Of a stretch of 64,000 nucleotides of DNA, positions 37,744-45,138 are shown piece after piece (the stretch's first letter is position 1; every line of letters starts with the position of its first letter). The translations under genes and the position numbers were made by a program. This stretch comes from VGTK01 sp046327915 (GTDB taxonomy: Bacteria; Desulfobacterota; Binatia; UBA12015). Under the pieces are notes generated by a model. That model was given only the letters and a program-made list of their open reading frames with translations, was not told the origin of the DNA and ran no database searches. Location: the NCBI GenBank assembly GCA_046327915.1, contig JAXLXO010000003.1, positions 186,001-250,000 of the forward strand, in the 5' to 3' direction.

Positions 37744-39899
37744 CACGCAGCCGGCTCCAGGCGGACCACGATGCTGTCGCCCCCTTCGCACATCGCGCCG
37801 CGCGGCGACAGGTCCTGCTCGGACGCTTCCGAGCGACCGCGCAGCGGCGTTCCCGCGGGCGGATCCTGCGCGACGATGAAGCCGCTGCCGCGCGCCTCGA
37901 GACGCAGCCCGAGCCGCTGCGCCTCGCGCATCGCGTTGCGCAGACTCATGCCGGTGAACGACGGCGCGACGTCGACGGGGCCCTTGAACGTGGCCGCCAT
38001 CAGCAGGCCGTCGTTGCGCGGCGCGGGCTGCGCGTCCTTGCGCTTCGCCGCCTGCAGCGCGCCCTTCGCGTCCTTGACGGACGGCTGCTTGACGGTCTTC
38101 TTCGCGTCGATCGTCGCGCTCGCGGGGATGATCGCGGGGATCGCGCCCGGGCGGCGCCCGAAGCGATCGAGCGCGCGCGAGGTGATCGCGGAGAAGACCG
38201 GCGCGGCGACGAGGCCGCCGTACTTCTCGCCGCCCTTCGGATTGTCGATCATCACCAGCGTCACGAACATCGGATCGTCCGCCGGCGCGTAGCCGACGAA
38301 GGACGCGAGACGCTCGTTCGAGTAGCGACGCGTCTTCGAGTCGACCTTCTGCGCCGTGCCCGTCTTGCCCGCGACGCGGACGCCGGGGATACGCGCCTTC
38401 TTGCCCGTGCCGCCGTCCATCTCGACCACGCGCTCGAGCATGGTGCTGATCTCGTGCGCGGTCTGCGGACGGATCACGTCGCGCGACGCCGCCTCGCCGA
38501 AGCTGCCGTCGTGCTCGAGCAGCACCTTGCCGGTGTTGGTGTCGATCGCACGCTCGAGAAGGTACGGCTGATGCAGGCGGCCGCCGTTCGCGATCGCGCC
38601 GTACGCCGCCGCCATCTGGATCGCGGTCACGGAGATGCCCTGCCCGAAGCTGCTGGTCGCGAGGTCGATCTGCGCCCAGCGGTCGACCGGACGGACGATG
38701 CCACCGACCTCGCCGGGCAGATCCACCGACGTGGGCTTTCCGAAGCCGAAGTTCTGCAGGTAGCGGAAGTAGCGCTCGCGGCCGAGCTTCTCGGCGATCT
38801 TCGAGACGCCGATGTTGCTCGAGTACTGGATGACCTCGGGGATCGTCAGCAGACCGTACGGATGGTGGTCGTTGATCGTCCACTTGCCGATGCGGAACTT
38901 GCCGTTCTCGCAGAACACGCGGTCGTCGGGATCGACGACGCCCTCGTCGAGCGCTGCCGCGGCGAGCACCGCCTTGAGCGTCGAGCCGGGCTCGAAGCTG
39001 TCGGTGACCGCACGGTTGCGGCGCATCTGCGGGTTGGCGCTGCCCGGCTTGTTCGGGTCGAACCAGGGATAGTTCGCGAGCGCGAGGATCGCGCCGGTGT
39101 GCGGGTCGAGGATGATCGCGGTGCCGGCGTCGGCGTTCGCCGCCTGCACGCCGGCCGCGAGCTCGCGCTCGGCCATCTCCTGCAGGCCCGCGTCGATGGT
39201 CAGCTCGAGCGTGGCGCCGGCTTCGAGGCGGCTGTCGAGGGCGAGCGGGCCGGGAGCGCGCTCGTCACTCGACTCCGCGGCGACGCCTTCGGTGAACAGC
39301 GAGCGGCCGCGGCCGTCGCGCTCGACGCGGTAGACCAGCTCCTCGCCGCGCATGACCTTGTCGTAGCGCAACTCGAGGCCCTCGAGTCCGCGCATGTCGG
39401 TGCCGGCGGTGCCGACCACGTGCGCCCCGATCGTCTCGAGCGGATAGACGCGACGGCCTTCGAGGATCGACTCGACGCCGGGCAGGCGGAGACGCTCCAC
39501 CTGCTGCGCCTGCTCGCGCGTGACGTGGCGCTTCAGCCACACGAAGCCCGCCTTCGAGTCGAGCTTCTTGTCGAGGAACGAGCGCGGCACGTCGAGCGCC
39601 TTCGCGAGCGACGGACGGATCTCCGCGGGCACCTGATGGTAGCGCGGGCTCGCGTAGATCGACGGCATGCCGACCGTGTCCGCGAAGATGGTGCCTTCGC
39701 GGTCGCGGATCTGGCCGCGCGGCGCGGCCATGTGGATGGTCTCCTGGTACTGGCTCTTCGCCTTGCGCAGCAGCTCGTCGCGCTCGACGACGGTCAGATG
39801 GGCGACGCGCGTCGCCATCCCGATCAGCAGCACCACCACGCCGACCGCCACGACGAGGATGCGCTCCCGCGGCGCACCCGTCTCCGGGGTCGGGTTCAT
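37743..39899 (-). CDS. ftsI: Division transpeptidase FtsI (PBP3) with PASTA domain
   Basis: 718 residues. One N-terminal membrane helix (13-35) is followed by the dimerisation domain (RGQIRDREGTIFADT) and the transpeptidase: EPGSTLK with Ser306, SSN at 360-362 and KTGT at 512-515. Residues 590-650 are a Lys/Ala-rich linker and the last 70 a PASTA-like domain (SFTGMSLRNAMREAQRLGL, VAQDPPAGTPL). It crosslinks septal peptidoglycan with FtsW. It overlaps ftsL by four bases. Confidence 0.95.
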   Translation of the reverse strand: MNPTPETGAPRERILVVAVGVVVLLIGMATRVAHLTVVERDELLRKAKSQYQETIHMAAPRGQIRDREGTIFADTVGMPSIYASPRYHQVPAEIRPSLAKALDVPRSFLDKKLDSKAGFVWLKRHVTREQAQQVERLRLPGVESILEGRRVYPLETIGAHVVGTAGTDMRGLEGLELRYDKVMRGEELVYRVERDGRGRSLFTEGVAAESSDERAPGPLALDSRLEAGATLELTIDAGLQEMAERELAAGVQAANADAGTAIILDPHTGAILALANYPWFDPNKPGSANPQMRRNRAVTDSFEPGSTLKAVLAAAALDEGVVDPDDRVFCENGKFRIGKWTINDHHPYGLLTIPEVIQYSSNIGVSKIAEKLGRERYFRYLQNFGFGKPTSVDLPGEVGGIVRPVDRWAQIDLATSSFGQGISVTAIQMAAAYGAIANGGRLHQPYLLERAIDTNTGKVLLEHDGSFGEAASRDVIRPQTAHEISTMLERVVEMDGGTGKKARIPGVRVAGKTGTAQKVDSKTRRYSNERLASFVGYAPADDPMFVTLVMIDNPKGGEKYGGLVAAPVFSAITSRALDRFGRRPGAIPAIIPASATIDAKKTVKQPSVKDAKGALQAAKRKDAQPAPRNDGLLMAATFKGPVDVAPSFTGMSLRNAMREAQRLGLRLEARGSGFIVAQDPPAGTPLRGRSEASEQDLSPRGAMCEGGDSIVVRLEPAA

Positions 39900-40291
39900 G
39901 GCAGCTCGACGATCTGTCCCAGCTGCGGCCGCTCGAGGCCGAGGCGCTTGTGCGCCTCCTGCGCGAGCGCGTCCGGCTTCAGGATGCCGCTGTTCTCGAG
40001 CGTGAGCTCGTTGAGCTGGCGGTCGAGGCGCTGCGTGAGGTCGTGCGCGCGCGACAGGTCGTAGCCGAGCTTGCCGACGGTGAGCCCGGTCCACACGTGC
40101 AGCAGCATCGCGGCCATCATGACGCCGCCGCAGAGGAGGTTGATGCGCATCGCGCGCGCGCGCGCCACCCGGTCGCGCGCGGCGCCGGGATTGGCGGCGG
40201 AGCGGTGTCGTTGCCGCACGACCGTGGTCACCGGCAACGGACCCCGCGCCACGAGGCGCGGCTGCGACAGGCTCAACGCTTCAGCGCTCAT
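39896..40291 (-). CDS. ftsL: Cell division protein FtsL
   Basis: 131 residues: a basic cytoplasmic part (1-46), one membrane helix (MRINLLCGGVMMAAMLLHVW) and a short periplasmic coiled coil (DLTQRLDRQLNELTLENS) ending HKRLGLERPQLGQIVEL, a typical FtsL finish. It belongs to the FtsQLB complex. The start lies inside rsmH (11-base overlap) and the stop overlaps ftsI. Confidence 0.85.
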   Translation of the reverse strand: MSAEALSLSQPRLVARGPLPVTTVVRQRHRSAANPGAARDRVARARAMRINLLCGGVMMAAMLLHVWTGLTVGKLGYDLSRAHDLTQRLDRQLNELTLENSGILKPDALAQEAHKRLGLERPQLGQIVELP

Positions 40292-41249
40292 CGACCCACT
40301 CCAGCGCGCGCAGACGCGCGCTCCGTGCGCGCGGGTTGCGCGCGATCTCTTCCGCGGTCGGACGCGCGGCCCCCGGGGTGAGGCGGACCGCGCGCGCCTT
40401 CCCGCCGCACTGGCAGATCGGCAGCTCGGGCGGGCACACGCAGCGCGCCGACCAGCTCCGAAAATACTGCTTGACGATGCGGTCCTCGAGCGAATGGTAG
40501 GCGAGGAACGCGGCGCGGCCGCCGCACGCGAGACGCTCCGGCAGCAGGCCGAGCAGGCTCTCGAGCTCGCCGAGCTCATCGTTCACCGCGATGCGCAGCG
40601 CCTGGAACGTCAGCGTCGCGGGATCGTGCCGCCGGTTCGCGCGGCCGCCGACGGCGCGCACGATCGCGGCGCGAAGGTCGGCGGTGGTGCGCGGACGGCC
40701 CTCTTCTCCCGTGCGGCACAGGGCGCGCGCGATGCGGCGCGCCTCCGGCTCCTCGCCGAGGTCGCGCAGCAGGTCGGTGAGCTCGCCCTGCGTGATCCGC
40801 GCAAGCAGATCGGCGGCGCTCTCGCCGCGCGTCGGGTCCATGCGCATGTCGAGCTCGCCTTCGCGCTGGAAGCTGAAGCCGCGCCCGGCCTCGTCGAGCT
40901 GCAGCGACGACACGCCGAGGTCGGCGAGCACCGCGTCGACGCGGTCCCAGCCGAGCTCGTCGAGAACGCCCGCGAGCTCCGAGAAGCGCGCGTGGCGCAG
41001 GATCGCGCGATCGCCGTGTCCCGCGAGACGCTCCGCCGCGAGTGCCAGCGCCTGCGGATCGCGATCGAGCCCGAGCAGCTGCGCGTCCGGACGAGCAGCC
41101 TCGAGCAGAGCCGACGAATGCCCGCCGAGTCCGAGCGTGACGTCGACGATGCGCGCGCCGGGCTTGTCGAGCGCGGGCGCGAGCAGCTCGACGACCTCCG
41201 CGAGCATCACCGGGTCGTGGGCAGGACGGCGGTCCGTCTGCGACGGCAT
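40281..41249 (-). CDS. rsmH: 16S rRNA (cytosine1402-N4)-methyltransferase
   Basis: 322 residues from the ATG at 41249, preferred because GGGAGG lies about 7 bases upstream; an ATG at 41306 overlapping mraZ has no visible ribosome site. HDPVMLAEVVELL, VDVTLGLGGHSSALL (SAM site), ADLGVSSLQLDEAGRGFSF, ESLLGLLPERL, FLAYHSLEDRIVKQYF and CVCPPELPICQCGG are family motifs. It methylates C1402 in the 30S decoding centre and is the usual second gene of dcw clusters. Confidence 0.95.
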   Translation of the reverse strand: MPSQTDRRPAHDPVMLAEVVELLAPALDKPGARIVDVTLGLGGHSSALLEAARPDAQLLGLDRDPQALALAAERLAGHGDRAILRHARFSELAGVLDELGWDRVDAVLADLGVSSLQLDEAGRGFSFQREGELDMRMDPTRGESAADLLARITQGELTDLLRDLGEEPEARRIARALCRTGEEGRPRTTADLRAAIVRAVGGRANRRHDPATLTFQALRIAVNDELGELESLLGLLPERLACGGRAAFLAYHSLEDRIVKQYFRSWSARCVCPPELPICQCGGKARAVRLTPGAARPTAEEIARNPRARSARLRALEWVDER

Positions 41250-41289
41250 GGTCGTGCCCTCCCGGAGGACGCCGTCCTCCGCCGGCTCG

Positions 41290-41748
41290 TCAGCGGCCCA
41301 CGTCATTGAGCATGTCCGGGTTTTCGCCGAGCTGCTCGAAGAACTGCTCGGTCTGCTTCTCGCGGATCGCCGGGTCGAACAGCTGGAAGCGGTTTCCCAC
41401 TCCGACGAAGACCACTTCGGTGCTAAGCTGCGCGTGCGCTCGCAAGGTAGGCGGAAGCAGGATACGACCCTGCTTGTCCGGCTGGCAGAGTTGCGCTTCG
41501 CCGATGTACACCGACTCGAACATCGCCCGGCTCATGCCGAACGCACCGGCCTTCGACGCCTGGACGCTCGTGACGAGGTCGTTCCATGCGTTGCCGTCGT
41601 ACGCTTCGAGACACGGAAAGCCGTTGATCTTGAACCGCGTCACCACGATCCGATCCTGCCCGGAGCCCGCGAGCGCCTCCCGGTATTTGACCGGTATGGC
41701 CACGCGTCCCTTGTCGTCCAGGGTGTTGGAGAACCGTCCGCCGAACAT
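41290..41748 (-). CDS. mraZ: Transcriptional regulator MraZ
   Basis: 152 residues with two AbrB-like repeats: FSNTLDDKGRVAIPVKYREAL and CQPDKQGRILLPPTLRAHA. MraZ binds repeats of GTGGG upstream of its own gene and represses the dcw operon. Three such repeats in exact 10-base register lie 43-67 bases upstream of the ATG. It heads the cluster. Confidence 0.96.
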   Translation of the reverse strand: MFGGRFSNTLDDKGRVAIPVKYREALAGSGQDRIVVTRFKINGFPCLEAYDGNAWNDLVTSVQASKAGAFGMSRAMFESVYIGEAQLCQPDKQGRILLPPTLRAHAQLSTEVVFVGVGNRFQLFDPAIREKQTEQFFEQLGENPDMLNDVGR

Positions 41749-41790
41749 GATGCTCTCAAGAGGCTCCCCACCACCCTGACCGACTGGTTA

Positions 41791-41815
41791 CCCACACTTC
41801 CCCACCAACCCCCAC
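41791..41815 (-). promoter_or_regulatory. MraZ operator: three GTGGG boxes, 10-base period
   Basis: On the minus strand GTGGG occurs at 41811-41815, 41801-41805 and 41791-41795, each separated by exactly five bases. This is the known MraZ recognition pattern (TGGG-N5 direct repeats). The boxes sit just downstream of the candidate promoter, so binding would block initiation. Confidence 0.85.
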
Positions 41816-41821
41816 ACGGCC

Positions 41822-41850
41822 TGTTTCCAACAACCGTTCGAGGGTGTCAA
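41822..41850 (-). promoter_or_regulatory. Candidate sigma-70 promoter for mraZ/dcw operon
   Basis: A perfect -35 TTGACA (41845-41850 on the minus strand) is followed after 17 bases by GAAACA (41822-41827), a weak -10. A start near 41815 would put the transcript start on the MraZ boxes, as in other bacteria. Confidence 0.55.
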
Positions 41851-42121
41851 TAGGAATCTGCGCGCGCCCCCAGATTTCGTGTGCGAACCCCGTTTTCTTC
41901 GCCCTACCTTCGCCTTTTCAGGCGAAGCCCACACGAAGATCCGCCTCAATCCAAAGATTCGGAGCCTCCGGACCGCGCGAAACCGAGCGCGAAACGAGAT
42001 CCCGCCAGGGCGTCGCACGCTCAAGCGCAACGAAAACGAGCGCGAAGCGAAACGCGACTGCCACCGCACCGCGCGCGCGGGCCGAGGGCGACCGCGAAGC
42101 GACGCCTCACCGGCACCGCAT

Positions 42122-42220
42122 CGTGCACGCGAGGCGCAGCCGAGCGCGGAACGAAGCGACCGCGGGGAGTGAGGCTCCGCGCGGCTCCGCCGCGTGGAGC
42201 GAGGGGCGCGAAGCCCCTCG
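42122..42220 (+). repeat. Intergenic GC-rich repeat copy A
   Basis: The 70-base core 42122-42191 matches 45065-45134 at about 85 percent of positions with small indels. The next 29 bases add CGCGTGGAGC and a GAGGGGCGCG..CCCCTCG hairpin, shared with the minus-strand copy at 17759-17830. It lies just beyond the 3' end of rnpB. Bases 41860-42121 hold no gene; one hairpin (CTTCGCC/GGCGAAG at 41908-41927) is visible. Confidence 0.65.
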
Positions 42221-42225
42221 ATTAA

Positions 42226-42593
42226 ACGGAGGGGGTCTGTAAGCCGGATTCTGTCCCCGGCCGTAACGGGCCGGGCGACGGTCATTCCTCTGGGCGCACG
42301 ATTGCTCGTGAGCTCGATGCGGTCGGACCCGGGTTCGACGGGCGGGCCACCCTCCCCCAGTTTGACCTTGCTCCGGACGGGGTTTGTCGAGCGCCGCGGC
42401 TCTCGCGCGCGGCCGGTGGGCTCTTACTCCACCTTTTCACCCTGACCGCGAGCGCCGAAACGCCCACGGCCGTCTGGTTTTCTGTGGCACTTTCCCCCGA
42501 TCACTCGGGGCCGCCGTTAGCGGCCGTCCTGCCCTGCGGAGTCCGGACTTTCCTACCGGGCCGAAGCCCGATCGACCGTCCGACCCCCTCCGT
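42226..42593 (-). ncRNA. rnpB: RNase P RNA, bacterial type A
   Basis: On the minus strand the conserved blocks appear in order: GGAAAGTCCGGACTCC and GCAGGGCAG near the 5' side, AGAGCCCACCGG in the middle, GAGGAATGACCG later, and ACAGAATCCGGCTTACAG at the 3' side. The ends pair as P1 (ACGGAGGGGGTC with GACCCCCTCCGT), which fixes a length of about 368 bases. It is the ribozyme that matures tRNA 5' ends. It lies 32 bases behind the zinc-ribbon gene on the same strand. Confidence 0.95.
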
Positions 42594-42625
42594 TCGTCGT
42601 GGACGCGCGCGCGACGGACCGGCGC

Positions 42626-43366
42626 TCAGCCGTTCGTCGAGCTCGCCTCGTTCGCCTGTTCGGGACGGTAGAAGAGGATGCGGTTGCAGCTCGGGCAGAG
42701 GTGCACTTCGCGCGCCTTCTGGATCTCGATGTACAGCTGCGGCGGCAGGTGCATGTTGCAGCCGAGGCAGATGCCGCGCCGCACCTCGACGACCGCGACG
42801 CCGCCGCGCCTCTCGAAGATCTGCTCGTAGCGCTTGCGCAGCGGAACGCTGAGCCGTGCCGCGATCGAATCGCGCTCGGCACGGTCGCCCTCGATCTCGC
42901 TGCGCAGCTGCTCGATGCGGCCGCGCGCGCTCTCGTCGTGCTTCGTCAGCCGCTCCTCGAGGGCGGCGAGCTCGCTCTCCGCCTCGCGCAGACCGCCGTC
43001 CACGGCCTCGGTCTGCTCGAGCAGCGTCAGGATCTCTTCCTCGAGCCGCGAGTTCGCTTCCTTCGCGACCTCGATCTCGCGCTGCGCGACGATGAGCTCC
43101 TTGTCGTTGCGGATGCGTCCGAGGCGCATCCGCCGCTCCTTGTTCTTGCTCTCGGCGTCCTGGAGCTGCGCCTCGAGCTCGCGGCGGCGGCTGTTCGCGG
43201 TGCCGGATTCGGTGCGCGTGCCCTCGACCTGCTGGCGCTTCTGCGCGAGCGTGGCCTGGAGCTCGGTGGACTGACGCTCGAGCTCCGCGAGCTCGAGCTG
43301 GCGCTCGCGGTTCCTCCGATCGATTTCCTGTAGACTGGCTAGGATCTCAATCAGGGTCGGGTCCAA
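42626..43366 (-). CDS. Coiled-coil C4 zinc-ribbon protein (COG1579)
   Basis: 246 residues from a TTG at 43366, with AAGGAG about 9 bases upstream. Residues 10-170 are a long Glu/Arg/Leu coiled coil. The C-terminus has a four-Cys zinc ribbon: GICLGCNMHLPPQ and HLCPSCNRILFY. This matches the zf-RING_7/COG1579 family, whose members are implicated in nucleic-acid or translation-related roles but are poorly defined. Its position directly ahead of rnpB is seen in other deltaproteobacterial-like genomes. Confidence 0.88.
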   Translation of the reverse strand: MDPTLIEILASLQEIDRRNRERQLELAELERQSTELQATLAQKRQQVEGTRTESGTANSRRRELEAQLQDAESKNKERRMRLGRIRNDKELIVAQREIEVAKEANSRLEEEILTLLEQTEAVDGGLREAESELAALEERLTKHDESARGRIEQLRSEIEGDRAERDSIAARLSVPLRKRYEQIFERRGGVAVVEVRRGICLGCNMHLPPQLYIEIQKAREVHLCPSCNRILFYRPEQANEASSTNG

Positions 43367-43557
43367 TCACGTGCTCCTTGCGAGTCTTTGCGGTCTAGCA
43401 CCCCGGGCCGTTGGTGCAAGCGGTTTGAGCACACCCGATGCAAGGTTTCGCACCTCGCGTCCGTGGCCCGCCGCGAACGGCGCCCTCCCGCGCGGATTTC
43501 GGGGCCTCTGTTCCCCACCCGGCAGGGCGTCGGTACGCTCGAGGCGGAGGACGTCAC

Positions 43558-44847
43558 GTGCACCATCGCGCTTCAGTCCCGCTCCTGATCCTGCTCGCCC
43601 TTCTGCTGGCCGTCCCGGCCCGCCCCGCGAGCGCCTTTTCCGTCCTGGCCCATCAGGCCGTGATCGACCGCTCGTGGGACGACGTGATCGTCCCTGCCCT
43701 GCGCGACCGCTTTCCGGCCGCGAGCGCCGACGAGATCGAGCAGGCGCGGGCCTTCGCCTACGGCGGCTCGCACGTGCCCGACCTCGGATACTTCCCCTTC
43801 GGCAGCCGCCTGTTCACCGACCTCCTGCACTACGTCCACTCGGGCGAGTTCGTGAGCACGCTGCTGGCCGACGCCGGCACCGTGCAGGAGTACGCCTTCG
43901 CGCTCGGCGCCGCGTCGCACTACGTCGCCGACACGATCGGGCATTCGGAGGCGACCAACCGCGTCGTGCCCGAGCTCGATCCCGATCTGCGCGCCGAGCA
44001 CGGCGACGTCGTCACCTACGCGGATGCGCCTGCAGCCCACATGAGCACCGAGTTCCGCTTCGACGTCCTGCAGCTCGCGCAGAGCAGGCAGAGTCCCGAC
44101 CTGTTCCGTCACGCGATCGAGTTCGAGATCGCCGAGCCGCTGCTCGATCGTGCGTTCCGCGAAACCTACGGGCTCAGCCTCGAGGACGTGTTCGTCAGCA
44201 CCGACGTCGCGATCACGACGTACCGCTGGGGCTTCCGCGAGCTGCTGCAGGAAGCGACCGGGGTCGCGTGGCAGCTCTACCAGGCCGACATCCAGCGCAT
44301 CGATCCCGCAGCCACCGCGGAGAGCTTCGTGTCGAACATGTCGCGCGAGGACTTCGAGAAGCAGTTCGGCGACAGCTACCGCGAGGCCGGCTACTTCGCG
44401 CGCGCGTTCGCGTGGATCGTCAAGCTCGTGCCGGAGGTCGGACCGCTCGAGAGCCTGCCGTACAAGGCGCTGCCGCAGGACGCGCAGGACCGCTTCCGCA
44501 CCGCCCTCGACGACGTCCTGCGGGAGTACCGCGCGGTCGTGAAGCGCACGCGGCGTCCGGGCGCGACGCTGGCGAATCGCAATCTCGACACGGGACGCCC
44601 GTCGCTGCGCGGCGACTACGCGCCCGCCGACGAGGCGTGGGCCGAATACGTCGAGACGCTCGACGAGCACGACTTCGCGGCGGCGTCGAGCGAAGTGCGC
44701 GACGAGGTCGTGCGGCACTATCGCCAGCCGGTGCAGCCCGCCGCGCTCGCCGACGCGTCGCGGCCGCCGGACGCGGACGAGGCGCACGTGTCCGACGACG
44801 TCAGCCGTGCGCTCGCGCGGCTCGGCGCGGCGCCGGCGCGCAACTGA
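43558..44847 (+). CDS. Exported zinc-dependent phospholipase C-like protein
   Basis: 429 residues from a GTG at 43558 with GGAGG about 8 bases upstream. The signal peptide VHHRASVPLLILLALLLAVP ends near PASAF. The mature protein starts SVLAHQAVIDRSW and carries GGSHVPDLGYFPFGS, LLHYVHSG and GAASHYVADTIGHSEATN, the His/Asp pattern of the Zn-dependent PLC fold (PF00882). Members cleave phospholipids, but many are uncharacterised. The protein is probably periplasmic or secreted. Confidence 0.75.
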   Translation: MHHRASVPLLILLALLLAVPARPASAFSVLAHQAVIDRSWDDVIVPALRDRFPAASADEIEQARAFAYGGSHVPDLGYFPFGSRLFTDLLHYVHSGEFVSTLLADAGTVQEYAFALGAASHYVADTIGHSEATNRVVPELDPDLRAEHGDVVTYADAPAAHMSTEFRFDVLQLAQSRQSPDLFRHAIEFEIAEPLLDRAFRETYGLSLEDVFVSTDVAITTYRWGFRELLQEATGVAWQLYQADIQRIDPAATAESFVSNMSREDFEKQFGDSYREAGYFARAFAWIVKLVPEVGPLESLPYKALPQDAQDRFRTALDDVLREYRAVVKRTRRPGATLANRNLDTGRPSLRGDYAPADEAWAEYVETLDEHDFAAASSEVRDEVVRHYRQPVQPAALADASRPPDADEAHVSDDVSRALARLGAAPARN

Positions 44848-44853
44848 CGCGCG

Positions 44854-44888
44854 CCTGAAGGAGCGGCGACCTTCGCCGCTCCTTCAGG
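44854..44888 (+). terminator. Perfect 16-bp hairpin between converging genes
   Basis: CCTGAAGGAGCGGCGA pairs fully with TCGCCGCTCCTTCAGG around a three-base loop. It lies 6 bases after the phospholipase-like gene and 8 bases beyond the 3' end of the opposing tRNA gene. Without a T tract on either side it may serve both strands. Confidence 0.65.
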
Positions 44889-44895
44889 TCGACGA

Positions 44896-44969
44896 TGGGC
44901 CCGCCAGGCCTCGAACCTGGGACCAACCGGTTATGAGCCGGCCGCTCTGACCAACTGAGCTACGGGCCC
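44896..44969 (-). tRNA. tRNA with CAT anticodon (Met or Ile2)
   Basis: A full cloverleaf on the minus strand: acceptor GGGCCCG/CGGGCCC with A as discriminator, D-arm AGCTCAGTTGGTCAGAGC, anticodon loop CTCATAA (CAT), and T-arm CCAGG-TTCGAGG-CCTGG. CCA is not encoded. The start pair G-C excludes initiator tRNA. Elongator Met or a lysidine-modified Ile2 cannot be separated safely by eye. Confidence 0.93.
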
Positions 44970-45064
44970 GCACGATCCGCGGGACGGACGACGAACGCTC
45001 GCGCACTTCATCGCGCTTCGCAAGACGCGCACCTTACCCGCACGTCGTGCGCGCCGGCAGTCCG

Positions 45065-45134
45065 CGTGCACGCGGGGCGAAGCCGAGCGCGGAGCGACAG
45101 CGACCCGGGGGAAGAGGCTCCACGCGGCTCCGCC
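45065..45134 (+). repeat. Intergenic GC-rich repeat copy B
   Basis: The 70 bases match the core at 42122-42191, sharing CGTGCACGCG, AGCCGAGCGCGGA, AGCGAC, GAGGCTCC and CGCGGCTCCGCC in order. It ends four bases before the stop of the large exported-protein gene, which lies on the opposite strand. Confidence 0.65.
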
Positions 45135-45138
45135 TTCT

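Noticed and set aside
41908..41927. Hairpin CTTCGCC/GGCGAAG between mraZ promoter and rnpB
   Set aside because: No T tract and 300 bases from the rnpB end, so calling it a terminator is not justified.
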